A stretch of 64,000 nucleotides of DNA from Nostoc piscinale CENA21 (GCF_001298445.1 NZ_CP012036.1:6945525-7009524), one strand, 5' to 3'; positions 52,887 to 62,373 are shown, numbered from the stretch's first letter. Numbers and translations are program-made. The notes: a model not told the origin generated them from the letters alone.

Positions 52887-54797
52887 TTACCGTCCGGCTA
52901 ATAATGCTTTCGTTGCAGATTCTCCAGCTAACTTCACCTGATTTGTCAAATGTACATTTAACAAAGCTAAAACAGTAAACTCGGCTAAAAGTGACATAAA
53001 AACTGTTGTTGTGGCTGAGTATTCCAAAGCAGCCCAAGGAAAATTAGAAAATAACCACAAGACAGCATTTTCTTCAGGTCTAATGTACAATAAACCAAAT
53101 AGAGAAGGTGGCGTTAACATCAATGCACCTAGAATCATACTTGCAAAAAACACACGCTTGGAAGTCTTTAACAATAGTATTCTCTGCACTATGGTGGCGT
53201 AAATCATAGCTATAGTAATAAACATTGCCACTCCTAAAATAGCTTTCAGTCTGCCAATTTTATTCACCCAGTCAATAGCACTGTTATGGTGAATATTCAA
53301 AGCTGGGGCGAGGATAATCCAAACTAATAAGGGGAGAGTAATGATTATTAAACTCAACCCAACTGAAACTATGACAGGGCTTTTATCATGCCAAATTAAA
53401 TCACGCCATACAGATTTCTGACTAAAAGTATCACTGCTAGATGTTTGTTGATGACGATATCTTGCCCAATCTTGTACTTGTTGTCTATGAGGAGACAAAA
53501 TCATGAACAAACAAGTTAATATAACGAAGTTAAAGAATACAATCCAGAAGAAGTTTTGACCAATTTGATAGTTCAAATCATAGTAACAGTTTATTGGTTT
53601 ATATTGTCGGTAAGCGGGGCAATAATTTTTAGTATATTGCAGGGTGAAGCCCCAAAAAATTACTTGAGAACCAGCTACAAGTAAGTAACTTTGTGCTTTA
53701 CTGAGTAAGGTAGCATTAGGATTACGAAATCGCCGCCCAAGTGCTTGCCAAATCCAATAGCAACCAACACCATAATTGAGTAGGTGTAACCCAGTAAATG
53801 TAAAAATATTTTTCCCTAATGGTATGTAAAAAAATTGGGTTTCTGCTAATAATGATGGGTTGCTTCTATTCAAGAGATTTGGGAACATATATTTCAGCAT
53901 ATCAAAAGGACTTAATAGCCTCAGCCAAGCTGCTGTGGTGTGTAAGCCTTCACTATTAAATGCAAATTGCATTGTATTTAGTAAGAATATGAGAACTGCA
54001 CCACTAGCCAACCAAGGTTGAAAACCACTAAATCGATTACTCATCAAGCCAAATAATAACGTGGCACTGTAAAAGAAGAAACAACTAGTAGCTAAGACGA
54101 TATAAAAGCTGAAAATATAACTGATGTTAACTCGGGCAGAAATTCCTGACCATATATGTAAGGGAATCGCTAGCAAAATTACCAAGTAAATGACAATTGG
54201 GACACCTAGAATTTTGCCAGTTAAAATGCTGGTTTCTGGCTGGGGACTGAGGCGGATAAAATTCAGCGTACCGCGCTTTTCTTCTTGGGCGAGATTGTTG
54301 ACTAGTAAATATGTCCCAGCAACTAATAGTATGTAGATAAAAACTATGCAGAGTGTGATAAATATATATTCCCAGTGGTCACGCCACCACATTTGAAAGT
54401 TAATTTCAGCAACAGGACATGGCTGCTGATATAAATAATTATTTAACTGTTGTTGTTGTGCTTCGAGTGATTTTAATTGTGCTTTGAAGTCTTGAAGTTT
54501 GGTTAAATCATAGTTTTGCTTACTATTATAGAAGTTGATTTGCCTTTGAGTATTATCTATGAGTTTATAAACTGATTCAATTTGTTTTTGATAACCTTTG
54601 CTCAGATTACAATATGAGCCATTCATGGCATATTTGTTATGAGGATATTGACCAAGATGATAGAGAGCAAGTCCTAACTGAGCAATTAGAGAGATAGCAA
54701 AAGCAAATATTAAATTAAAACCTTTAAGACGACCTTTAATTTCTCGCAGAAGCTGAGGGTTCCAATCGCCAATTTTATCCAAAAGATTGAGATACAT
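52887..54797 (-). CDS. ABC-2 type permease 1
   Basis: From M at 54797 (MYLNLLDKIGDWNPQLLREIKG begins it) the protein is 636 residues with about twelve hydrophobic segments. A large polar loop (residues 50-120) after TM1 is rich in Gln and Tyr (QLNNYLYQQPCPVAEIN) and probably extracytoplasmic. It has the LNFIRLSPQPETSILTGK motif shared with permease 2. It lies 34 bp after the ATPase gene, in one operon. The exported substrate is unknown. Confidence 0.82.
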   Translation of the reverse strand: MYLNLLDKIGDWNPQLLREIKGRLKGFNLIFAFAISLIAQLGLALYHLGQYPHNKYAMNGSYCNLSKGYQKQIESVYKLIDNTQRQINFYNSKQNYDLTKLQDFKAQLKSLEAQQQQLNNYLYQQPCPVAEINFQMWWRDHWEYIFITLCIVFIYILLVAGTYLLVNNLAQEEKRGTLNFIRLSPQPETSILTGKILGVPIVIYLVILLAIPLHIWSGISARVNISYIFSFYIVLATSCFFFYSATLLFGLMSNRFSGFQPWLASGAVLIFLLNTMQFAFNSEGLHTTAAWLRLLSPFDMLKYMFPNLLNRSNPSLLAETQFFYIPLGKNIFTFTGLHLLNYGVGCYWIWQALGRRFRNPNATLLSKAQSYLLVAGSQVIFWGFTLQYTKNYCPAYRQYKPINCYYDLNYQIGQNFFWIVFFNFVILTCLFMILSPHRQQVQDWARYRHQQTSSSDTFSQKSVWRDLIWHDKSPVIVSVGLSLIIITLPLLVWIILAPALNIHHNSAIDWVNKIGRLKAILGVAMFITIAMIYATIVQRILLLKTSKRVFFASMILGALMLTPPSLFGLLYIRPEENAVLWLFSNFPWAALEYSATTTVFMSLLAEFTVLALLNVHLTNQVKLAGESATKALLAGR

Positions 54798-54831
54798 AAG
54801 AGTAATGATTCTAAGTGTGAAAGTTGATAAT

Positions 54832-55782
54832 TTAAGATGCTTGTTTATGACCAAGCTTGATAAAAATGCTTTCTAGGTCTTCTTGAGTGCAATGAAAGTC
54901 AGTAACGGGGATATCAGCTTGAATTAGCGATCGCAACAATTCTGCACAAGCATTCTGATCACCAGAAAAGTTCACACGCAGATTATTACTTCCTGGTAAA
55001 AATTCCCATTCTTCTACCAAAGGATGATTTTTCAATTCACTAATTACAGCATCAATTCTGCCCAAGGTTGACAAAATAATTTGTTGTCTAGCTAATCGCT
55101 GATAAAGTTGTTCGAGTGAAGCACTTTCTACTAAAAAACCTAACTCCATAATTCCAATCGAAGTACACAGTTCCGCTAAATCGCTCAGAACATGGGACGA
55201 AATTAAAATTGTCATTCCAGCTTCTTGCAAAGCTTTGATAATTTCGCGGAATTGCATTCTTGCAATTGGATCAAGACCCGATACAGGTTCATCTAGTAGT
55301 AGTAAAATCGGCTCATGGATGATAGTGCGTGCTAAACTAAGGCGCTGTTTCATCCCCCGTGACAGTGTAGAAATTAAACTGTTGCGTTTATTCCCCAATT
55401 GAATGAGTTCTAAAACTTCGTGTAGACGTTGAGTGCGACGTGGTTCGCGCAAACGATACAAACGCGCAAAGTAATCGAGATAATCCCAAACTGTTAAATC
55501 TTCATACAGGGGATAGTCATCGGGTAAATAACCAAGACGACGCTTGATAGTCGGGTTACTCTTGTCCCGTACCATGCGATCGCCGTTAATATATATCTCA
55601 CCCGTAGTTGGTTCCTCAGCCGTTGCTAACATCCGAATGAGAGTCGTTTTACCTGCACCATTCGGCCCTATCAGTCCGTAGACTTCACCCGTTTCAATTT
55701 CCAAATGAACATCATTTACGGCTATATACCTTTCAAATTGCTTGGTGAGTCCACAGGTGCGAATTGCTAATTCTTTTACCAT
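54832..55782 (-). CDS. ABC transporter ATPase
   Basis: This 316-residue protein has Walker A IGPNGAGKTTLIRML, the signature region LSRGMKQRLSLARTI and Walker B ILLLLDEPVSGLDP. The C-terminal domain of about 90 residues is typical of ABC-2 exporters of the NatA/CcmA-like group. It is the first gene of the three-gene operon with two permeases. Confidence 0.93.
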   Translation of the reverse strand: MVKELAIRTCGLTKQFERYIAVNDVHLEIETGEVYGLIGPNGAGKTTLIRMLATAEEPTTGEIYINGDRMVRDKSNPTIKRRLGYLPDDYPLYEDLTVWDYLDYFARLYRLREPRRTQRLHEVLELIQLGNKRNSLISTLSRGMKQRLSLARTIIHEPILLLLDEPVSGLDPIARMQFREIIKALQEAGMTILISSHVLSDLAELCTSIGIMELGFLVESASLEQLYQRLARQQIILSTLGRIDAVISELKNHPLVEEWEFLPGSNNLRVNFSGDQNACAELLRSLIQADIPVTDFHCTQEDLESIFIKLGHKQAS

Positions 55783-56125
55783 AGCTGCGAGAGTACGGTG
55801 ATTGATTCTTAACTAACCTAGCCTCTCTCTACCGCGGTTGTCAGTCTCGTTTCGGAAATTGAAACTGAGTTTATCGGAACTTGATGCTTAGTGTTGAATG
55901 TTACGTAATTATTTCAGTGGCTGTGTAGCGGTTTTATTTGAAATGACAAGGGGGATAAGGGAAACAAGGGAGAGAGAGGAGTTGTGTATGACTTGTCTAC
56001 AACGAGTGAGAAATGCGATTAATTGAGGAAAAATTCTTGTGTCTTGATTGCATAAAAAAAATACCCGACTGATTTATCAAATTCGGGTATTTAGACAAAT
56101 GTAATTAGATTGAAATAAGGCAAAC
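55783..56125. other. Spacer between ABC and MscS genes
   Basis: Carries a G-rich tandem repeat (GGGGGATAAGGGAAACAAGG, about 55953-55972), the ABC operon promoter and, at the right, the MscS terminator. No gene is seen. Confidence 0.4.
56058..56092 (-). terminator. Terminator of the MscS-like gene
   Basis: On the minus strand AAATACCCGA pairs with TCGGGTATTT and runs into a T-tract of eight. Confidence 0.75.
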
Positions 56126-56992
56126 TTAACTCATCAAAGATGCAGATGAGATAATAGATTGGGCATCTTCTGGTGTACCGTTTGCCAATTGATTACTAAA
56201 GGCATAACGTTGTTCTGGAATAGGATAACCGGCTTCACCAAAGGTTTCACGAATAACTTTATTGGTGTCAAAATAAACTTGCCAGTAATGTTCGTTATTG
56301 CAGTAAGGACGGACTGCTAGGACTGGCCCTGCTAAATTAAATGTAATAATTTCTACATCTGGTGCAGGATTATTGACTACGTTGGGAATTTGGCTGATTC
56401 TGGCTTTGAGACGAGCGATCGCATCATTATGATCGACATTGTGATGTAGTTGTGCCAGTAGATCAACTCGACGGTAGGGATTGGCTGAGAAATTTTGGAT
56501 ATTATCAGAAAAAATCTTGTTATTGGCGACAATTGTTAACACATTATCTGGCGTGGTGATATTGGTTGTGAACAGTCCAATTTCTGTAACTGTACCTGTG
56601 ACACCTGCTGCTGTGATAAAGTCGCCAACTTTAAATGGACTAAACACAATCAAAAACGCACCAGCAGCAAAGTTAGCTAACAATCCACCCCACGCTGCAC
56701 CAATCGCCACACCTGCGGCGGCTAACAATGCAGCAAACGAAGTGGTTTCAATACCGAAGAAGCCGAGAATGGCGACAACTAAAACAATTCTTAAAGTTAC
56801 GCCGATGATATTAAGCAGGTAGTTAACTAGAGTTGGATCAACGTGTTGACTGCGGAAACCACGTCTGACTAACTTGAGTGCAAAATCAATCAGCTTTTGT
56901 GCCACAATCCACAGAGCGATCGCACCCAGGATTTTCAAGCCAAAAGTCGTTAACAGTGCAACTGCTACTTGGCCAATTTGATTCAAATTCAT
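56126..56992 (-). CDS. MscS-family mechanosensitive channel
   Basis: This 288-residue protein has three membrane segments. The pore-lining third is Gly/Ala-rich (FAALLAAAGVAIGAAWGGLL, then ANFAAGAFLIVFSPFKVGDF). The beta domain follows with TGTVTEIGLFTTNITTPDN and NNKIFSDNIQNFSANPYRR. It is an osmotic safety valve in the inner membrane. Length and layout are those of the small-conductance MscS group. Confidence 0.93.
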   Translation of the reverse strand: MNLNQIGQVAVALLTTFGLKILGAIALWIVAQKLIDFALKLVRRGFRSQHVDPTLVNYLLNIIGVTLRIVLVVAILGFFGIETTSFAALLAAAGVAIGAAWGGLLANFAAGAFLIVFSPFKVGDFITAAGVTGTVTEIGLFTTNITTPDNVLTIVANNKIFSDNIQNFSANPYRRVDLLAQLHHNVDHNDAIARLKARISQIPNVVNNPAPDVEIITFNLAGPVLAVRPYCNNEHYWQVYFDTNKVIRETFGEAGYPIPEQRYAFSNQLANGTPEDAQSIISSASLMS

Positions 56993-57130
56993 AAACTTTT
57001 TTATTTCTTGCTAGTTTTATCCAAAACATTACAAGAAACTGAGCAAAAAGTTTTCAGGAACAGTTTTTTTTTAATGTTTGGATAAATACCAAAAACTGTT
57101 ACTCTATTGAAGTTAGTCAGAATTAGTTTA

Positions 57131-57355
57131 TTATTCGCCCTCTTCCTGTGTTTTTCGATGCTCTTCAATTCTGCTAAAGATGTCATCGATTGTTGGATTT
57201 CCTAAAATTTGATCTCTATCTTTTGTGTAATCTCCACTACCTTTTTCAAATTGCTGCATAAATCTTGCCATTCCATCAGGGCCAAGAGCTTTTGTCAAGG
57301 CTTCTATTCCCAACCTTCTAATTTCAGCTTGAGTCAGTTTAGTCACGTCTAGCAT
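57131..57355 (-). CDS. Conserved small hypothetical protein
   Basis: This 74-residue soluble protein begins MLDVTKLTQAEIRRLGIEAL, followed by TKALGPDGMARFMQQFEKGS, and has an acidic, Arg/Glu-rich tail. The helical start with AEIRRLGIEALTKALG resembles antitoxin-like small proteins common in cyanobacteria, but no toxin gene is adjacent. The ATG at 57355 is preceded by GGAGG, supporting translation. Function unknown. Confidence 0.6.
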   Translation of the reverse strand: MLDVTKLTQAEIRRLGIEALTKALGPDGMARFMQQFEKGSGDYTKDRDQILGNPTIDDIFSRIEEHRKTQEEGE

Positions 57356-57456
57356 TGATTACCTCCAATACCCACCGTAAAAATTAAAGCTTCCAGATGT
57401 GCATCTTGCTCGGTATGATATTTAATCTGCAAGCATTTACCTAATAGAAACTAGCT

Positions 57457-58542
57457 ATGACTCAAAACTACCGCATTACCTTACTTCCCGGCGATGGCAT
57501 TGGCCCTGAAATTATGGCAGTGGCGGTAGATGTGCTGAAAGTCGTAGGGAAAAAATTTGATATTGAGTTTGCCTTCCAAGAAGCTTTAATTGGTGGTGCA
57601 GCCATTGACGCGACAGGCGAACCTCTACCAGCCGCTACCTTAGATACTTGTCGCAATAGTGATTCTGTATTACTCGCCGCTATTGGTGGTTATAAGTGGG
57701 ATACTTTACCATCTCACCAGCGCCCAGAAGCAGGTTTGTTAGGACTCCGCGCGGGTTTGGGTTTATTTGCCAATTTACGCCCCGCCCAAATTTTGCCGCA
57801 GTTAATTGACGCTTCGACTTTGAAACGGGAAGTTGTGGAAGGCGTAGATATTATGGTGGTGCGAGAACTCACTGGTGGAATTTACTTTGGTAAACCCAAG
57901 GGAATTTTTGAAACCGAAACAGGTGAGAAACGCGGTTTGAATACAATGGTTTACAGTGAGTCGGAAATTGAGCGCATCGGGAGAGTTGCCTTTGAAACTG
58001 CCAGAAAAAGACGCGGTAAACTCTGTTCTGTAGATAAAGCCAACGTATTAGAAGTATCGCAGTTATGGCGCGATCGCATCACCAAACTGTCCGCCGAATA
58101 TCCCGATGTCGAACTGTCTCACCTTTATGTTGATAACGCAGCGATGCAATTAGTCCGCGCTCCGAAACAATTCGATACGATTGTCACAGGTAATTTGTTT
58201 GGCGATATTCTCTCTGATGCGGCGGCGATGTTAACTGGCAGTATTGGGATGCTACCCTCTGCAAGTTTAGGTGCTTCTGGCCCTGGTGTATATGAACCAG
58301 TCCACGGTTCTGCACCCGATATTGCAGGACAAGATAAGGCGAATCCTTTAGCGCAGGTTTTGAGTGCCGCAATGATGTTACGCTACGGGTTAAATCAGCC
58401 ACAAGCAGCAGATAGCATCGAAAAAGCTGTGTTGCAAGTTTTAGCACAAGGCGATCGCACAGGCGATATCATGTCACCAGGCATGAATCTTTTGGGTTGT
58501 CAGGCAATGGGGAATTCACTCATTCAGGCACTAGAGAAATAA
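57457..58542 (+). CDS. leuB: 3-isopropylmalate dehydrogenase
   Basis: This 361-residue protein has ITLLPGDGIGPEIMAVAVDV, ANLRPAQILPQLIDAS, the substrate-binding VVRELTGGIYFGKPKG, the metal site TGNLFGDILSDAAAML and a GPGVYEPVHGSAPDIAGQ C-terminal loop. It oxidises and decarboxylates 3-isopropylmalate in leucine synthesis with NAD+. It is an isolated gene with no leu operon around it, as is usual in cyanobacteria. Confidence 0.97.
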   Translation: MTQNYRITLLPGDGIGPEIMAVAVDVLKVVGKKFDIEFAFQEALIGGAAIDATGEPLPAATLDTCRNSDSVLLAAIGGYKWDTLPSHQRPEAGLLGLRAGLGLFANLRPAQILPQLIDASTLKREVVEGVDIMVVRELTGGIYFGKPKGIFETETGEKRGLNTMVYSESEIERIGRVAFETARKRRGKLCSVDKANVLEVSQLWRDRITKLSAEYPDVELSHLYVDNAAMQLVRAPKQFDTIVTGNLFGDILSDAAAMLTGSIGMLPSASLGASGPGVYEPVHGSAPDIAGQDKANPLAQVLSAAMMLRYGLNQPQAADSIEKAVLQVLAQGDRTGDIMSPGMNLLGCQAMGNSLIQALEK

Positions 58543-58634
58543 TTCTTTTTGCATAAACTCGCCAAATTGGCAATCTTTACAGAAACTTTCGGGTACACTA
58601 TAGACAAAATCTAGTAAGTAGTTAGCAGTAAATA

Positions 58635-58895
58635 GTGTACGCTTTACGACAAGAGACAGCTAATTTCAATGCCTCTAGAATCCAGCCACCTCTGATTGAT
58701 CCCGCAGTCATCAGAGCGGCTGGCAAGATTTACTACACTTATTGTGAAGTACATCCTGAAATTGTGGGGCAGCCTTCCGGGGTAGCAATTAATCGTGTTA
58801 CCCATCGAGGCAAAGTCATTTTTACTAACCAACCCGTTCTCTTACCGCAAGAATGTTTTGTACCTTTAAATCAAATTGAGTCACACATGTATTAG
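58635..58895 (+). CDS. Conserved hypothetical protein
   Basis: This 86-residue soluble protein contains RIQPPLIDPAVIRAAGKIYY and GVAINRVTHRGKVIFTNQPV, a mixed alpha/beta pattern without signal or membrane segment. The start could be the ATG at 58635 (GTGTACGC lies just upstream). It reads like a conserved cyanobacterial orphan; I cannot name a family. A short tandem repeat follows directly. Confidence 0.5.
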   Translation: MYALRQETANFNASRIQPPLIDPAVIRAAGKIYYTYCEVHPEIVGQPSGVAINRVTHRGKVIFTNQPVLLPQECFVPLNQIESHMY

Positions 58896-58899
58896 TTAT

Positions 58900-58965
58900 G
58901 AGTCATTAGTCATTGGTCATTAGTCATTTGACAAAGTACAAATGACAAAGGACAAATAACAAATG
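58900..58965. repeat. STRR heptamer repeats (GTCATTA type)
   Basis: AGTCATTAGTCATTGGTCAT followed by the inverse ACAAATGACAAAGGAC-type units, a short tandemly repeated repetitive sequence typical of heterocystous cyanobacteria. It abuts the prepilin peptidase start. Confidence 0.75.
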
Positions 58966-58970
58966 ACTAT

Positions 58971-59789
58971 ATGGACTTTTTAATGGCCGTTCCGGCGATT
59001 ATTGTTGTTTTCGCCTTGGGTGCATCTATAGGTAGCTTCATTAACGTTGTCGTTTATCGAATACCTGCGGGGTTATCGATTCTTTGGCCGCCTTCCCGTT
59101 GCCCCCATTGCTTAAACCAGCTAAAAGCTTATGACAATGTACCCGTGCTGGGATGGTTGTGGTTACGCGGAAAATGCCGTTATTGCAAAAGTAAAATAGC
59201 TGTTCGTTATCCCGTAGTAGAAGCAATAACGGGAATAATTTTTGTCGTCATTTTTTTAGTATTTCAAGTTTCCATCGCTACGTTAGGATATTGGGCTTTT
59301 TGTAGTTGGCTGTTGGCATTAGCCTTAATTGACTTAGATACCATGACTCTCCCCAATGCCTTAACACAATCAGGTTTAGTGTTAGGCTTGGGATTTCAAA
59401 TAATTAGCGGTATGAATTCCGAAATCAGCAGTGTCAGTATAGTTAGACACCTGATGATGGGGATAGTTGGTGCTGTTGTGGGTTTATGGCTATTTGATGG
59501 TATTGCCTTTGGTGGTTCAATAGTTCTTGGTAAAACGGCGATGGGTGCGGGAGATGCCAAACTTGCAGCTATGATGGGTGCTTGGCTGGGTTGGCGTTAT
59601 TTGCTATTGGCTAGTTTAATTGCCTGCGCCGTGGGAGTATTGATAGGTGGATTAGTATTGGTGCGATCGCCTAAAAAAACCGGAGTAAAAATCCCCTTCG
59701 GCCCTTTTTTAGCACTAGGCGCAATCATCACTGTCTTTACCGGGCCTGCCATTTTATCGGCTTATTTGAAATTTGCCTTTCCGTCCTAG
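58971..59789 (+). CDS. pilD: Prepilin peptidase / N-methyltransferase
   Basis: This 272-residue membrane protein has an N-terminal methyltransferase part with ASIGSFINVVVYRIPAGLSI and two CxxC pairs (CPHC, CRYC) in the cytosolic loop. Seven to eight hydrophobic segments follow. The aspartate protease pair is in LIDLDTMTLPNA and MGAGDAKLAAMMGAW. It cleaves type IV pilin leaders and methylates the new N-terminus. It is not in a pil operon here. Confidence 0.95.
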   Translation: MDFLMAVPAIIVVFALGASIGSFINVVVYRIPAGLSILWPPSRCPHCLNQLKAYDNVPVLGWLWLRGKCRYCKSKIAVRYPVVEAITGIIFVVIFLVFQVSIATLGYWAFCSWLLALALIDLDTMTLPNALTQSGLVLGLGFQIISGMNSEISSVSIVRHLMMGIVGAVVGLWLFDGIAFGGSIVLGKTAMGAGDAKLAAMMGAWLGWRYLLLASLIACAVGVLIGGLVLVRSPKKTGVKIPFGPFLALGAIITVFTGPAILSAYLKFAFPS

Positions 59790-59799
59790 CTAAATAATA

Positions 59800-59905
59800 T
59801 TAGGGTAAGGGTGAAGGGGTATAGGGGTGTACTTCGACTACGCTCAGTAACCAGGGTGTAGGTATTCAAAATCCTTACACCCTACACCCTTACACCCTTT
59901 CACCC
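59800..59905. repeat. Inverted G/C-rich STRR (GGGTGTAAGG type)
   Basis: GGTAAGGGTGAAGGGGTATA on the left and ACACCCTTACACCCTTTCAC on the right form a loose inverted repeat around TTCGACTACGCTCAGTAAC, itself a common Nostoc repeat phrase. Confidence 0.5.
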
Positions 59906-60011
59906 AGTCTCCATAGAAAATCTTTGTACGTAAGTCCTGATTTACTCAAAACACCCAGATTAACCGATACAATCGTTTAAACAGACTCTACATTATATTT
60001 AAGCGATTTAT

Positions 60012-60416
60012 ATGGTAACTAAATCTGATGTTCAGGTGACAGTTTCCCTGACGGAATTGGGCTTGGATGATGAAGAATTGCAAGCCCAAGTACAAAATTT
60101 ACTCCCCCAGTTGCGCGATGTGGATGGGGTAGAAGACGCAGATTTAGTTGCAGTTACAGAAGTACCACAAGGCTCTAAGGCGTTGGGTGGTTTTTCTTTG
60201 GGGACATTTAAAGCACTGGTGAACCCTGCTTTAATTAAGCCTGTGTTTGATTTTTTAGGGCGTTTGTCTAACAAAACCTTTGAAATTGAAGTAGAAGCTT
60301 ACGGGGAAAAATTCAAGGCGAAAGCTAGTAGCAAAGAAGATTTGATTTTCATCCTCGAAAAAACCGAAACTTTATTGAACAACGCCAAAAATAGACAAGA
60401 CAGCAATAATGGCTAA
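60012..60416 (+). CDS. EACC1-like conflict-system component
   Basis: This 134-residue protein has an N-terminal beta/alpha domain (QVTVSLTELGLDDEELQAQV, RDVDGVEDADLVAV), a small hydrophobic centre (SKALGGFSLGTFKALVNPAL) and a C-terminal NKTFEIEVEAYGEKFKAKAS strand pattern. This is the layout of effector-associated constant component 1 proteins seen beside caspase and other effectors in bacterial conflict systems. The gene overlaps the caspase gene by eight bases, so expression is coupled. Family assignment is by pattern, not by search. Confidence 0.6.
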   Translation: MVTKSDVQVTVSLTELGLDDEELQAQVQNLLPQLRDVDGVEDADLVAVTEVPQGSKALGGFSLGTFKALVNPALIKPVFDFLGRLSNKTFEIEVEAYGEKFKAKASSKEDLIFILEKTETLLNNAKNRQDSNNG

Positions 60417-62373
60417 GGTAGCACTGTTAATTGGGATTAGCGAATATGAACCGGGACTAACACCACTACCCAATGCTGTGAATGATGTTGAGGCGATGCG
60501 GCGAGTTCTGGTAAACCCAGAAATGGGTGATTTTGCACCAGAGAATGTCACAGTGCTGCAAAATCCCCAACGGCAAGAGATGGAAGATGCTATTTATAAC
60601 TTGTATGCCCATCGTGACAAGGATGACTTGCTGCTGTTTTACTTTTCTGGACATGGAGTAACAGTTGAAAGCGGTGATTTTTACTTCTCAACTTCCATCA
60701 CCAGAAAAAATCAAAACAAATTAGTCCCTACCACAGCCGTAGCTGGAACAAGTGTACATAGCTGGATGAACCAAAGTAAATCTAAGCGACAGGTAGTAAT
60801 TTTAGACTGCTGCTTTAGTGGTGCTTTTGCCAAAGGTTTGACAGCAAAAGACATTGATAGTATTGACCTAGAACAAAAATTAGGCGGTGAGGGTAGAGCA
60901 ATTCTCACAGCTTCCTCTTCTACACAATATGCGTTTGCATCTGATGGTTTAGACTTGTCGATTTACACTCATTATCTGGTAAAAGGCATAGAAAAAGGTA
61001 CAGCAGATTTAGATGGCGATGGTTTAATTGCAGTGGATGAATTGCACAAATATACGAAAAGCAAAGTGCAAGAAGCATCACCCGCAATGACCCCAGAATT
61101 TTATCCTGTTAAAGAAGGTTATAGAATTTTTCTGGCGAAGTCGCCTAAAGATGACCCTAAATTGAAGTATCGCAAGGAAGTAGAAGGCCGCATCTATCGC
61201 GGTAAGTTTTCTATTCCTGCTCGTCGGCTGTTAAACTCATTACGGCTTCAGTTGCAACTTGATGCTGATATTGCTGATGCAATTGAAGCGGAAGTTAAAC
61301 AACCATATCTGGAATATCAGCGTAAATTAGAAGAGTATGAAACAACGCTGATTGAGACAATTGCAGATGATCCTAAATTGAGTGAAAGAACTCTTAACGA
61401 CCTCAGAGATTATCAGCAACATTTAGGTTTGCGGGATGAAGATGTCGCACCGATAGAAAAACGCATTATTGGACAACAAAAACCGCCTGTGTTTGTGGAA
61501 GAACCACCTGAAACCCAACCAAATCAACCTAATCAATTTGAGTTTGAGATAGTAAAGGTGGATGCTAAAGGACAAATCATCAACCGCAGCCAGGGACGCG
61601 CCGAGTTTTTTACCGAAGACTTGGGTAATGGCGTAGTTTTAGAAATGGTGTCAATTCCTGGCGGTACATTCCTCATGGGTTCGCCAGAGAATGAGGAAGG
61701 ACGGAGTGACGATGAAAGTCCTCAGCATAATGTCACTGTTCAACCCTTCTTTATGGGGAAATTTCCTGTCACCCAAGCTCAATGGCAAGTTGTCGCGGCG
61801 CTTGATAAGGTAAATATTGATCTAAATCCCGATCCATCCCATTTTAAAGGTGCTAACCGCCCTGTAGAACAAGTTTCTTGGAATGAGGCGGTCGAGTTTT
61901 GCGCTCGATTGTCGAAAAAGACTTGTAAGATATATCGCTTACCCAGTGAGGCGGAGTGGGAATATGCTTGTCGGGCGGGAACGACTACGCCGTTTTACTT
62001 TGGCGGAACCATTACGACTGAGTTAGCAAATTACGACGGGCGTTCTACTTATGGTTCTGCTCCCAAGGGTGAATATCGAGAACAAACAACCGATATCGGG
62101 AAATTTCCTGCTAACCCCTTTGGTTTATTCGATATGTATGGTAATGTATGGGAATGGTGTCAAGATGAGTGGCACGAAAAATATAATAATGCGCCGACTG
62201 ATGGCAGTGCATGGCTGATTGATAATGATAATCAATATCGTCTGCTGCGTGGTGGTTCGTGGTGCAGCAATCCCAGGATTTGCCGTTCGGCGAATCGCCT
62301 CAGGAATGTGCGTGACCGCAGGTTCAACAACGTGGGTTTTCGGGTTGTTGTTGTGCGGGGCAGGGATTCTTAG
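60409..62373 (+). CDS. Caspase-like peptidase fused to FGE-sulfatase (C-type-lectin) domain
   Basis: This 654-residue protein has three parts. Residues 1-245 are a peptidase C14 (metacaspase-like) domain: VALLIGISEYEPGLTPLPNA, FYFSGHGV (His82) and VVILDCCFSGAFA (Cys134/135). A helical middle of about 150 residues (REVEGRIYRGKFSIPARRLL, QKPPVFVEE) resembles an effector-associated domain plus linker. Residues 405-654 are a formylglycine-generating-enzyme-like fold: LEMVSIPGGTFLMGSPENEE, YRLPSEAEWEYACRAGTTTP and FGLFDMYGNVWEWCQDEW. The last 40 residues, RLLRGGSWCSNPRICRSANR onward to GFRVV, look like a retroelement-diversified tail. The FGE part would sense, the caspase would execute. Confidence 0.85.
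   Translation: MAKVALLIGISEYEPGLTPLPNAVNDVEAMRRVLVNPEMGDFAPENVTVLQNPQRQEMEDAIYNLYAHRDKDDLLLFYFSGHGVTVESGDFYFSTSITRKNQNKLVPTTAVAGTSVHSWMNQSKSKRQVVILDCCFSGAFAKGLTAKDIDSIDLEQKLGGEGRAILTASSSTQYAFASDGLDLSIYTHYLVKGIEKGTADLDGDGLIAVDELHKYTKSKVQEASPAMTPEFYPVKEGYRIFLAKSPKDDPKLKYRKEVEGRIYRGKFSIPARRLLNSLRLQLQLDADIADAIEAEVKQPYLEYQRKLEEYETTLIETIADDPKLSERTLNDLRDYQQHLGLRDEDVAPIEKRIIGQQKPPVFVEEPPETQPNQPNQFEFEIVKVDAKGQIINRSQGRAEFFTEDLGNGVVLEMVSIPGGTFLMGSPENEEGRSDDESPQHNVTVQPFFMGKFPVTQAQWQVVAALDKVNIDLNPDPSHFKGANRPVEQVSWNEAVEFCARLSKKTCKIYRLPSEAEWEYACRAGTTTPFYFGGTITTELANYDGRSTYGSAPKGEYREQTTDIGKFPANPFGLFDMYGNVWEWCQDEWHEKYNNAPTDGSAWLIDNDNQYRLLRGGSWCSNPRICRSANRLRNVRDRRFNNVGFRVVVVRGRDS
62241..62365 (+). other. Candidate DGR variable region (VR)
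   Basis: The codons between GGTGGTTCGTGG and GGGTTTTCGGGTTG include TGC, AGC, ATT, CTC, CGC, TTC and AAC at places where related cyanobacterial FGE-tail proteins carry Asn (AAC/AAT). All keep a pyrimidine third base, as adenine-specific mutagenesis of AAY template codons would give. No template repeat or DGR-type RT is in the window. Confidence 0.6.
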
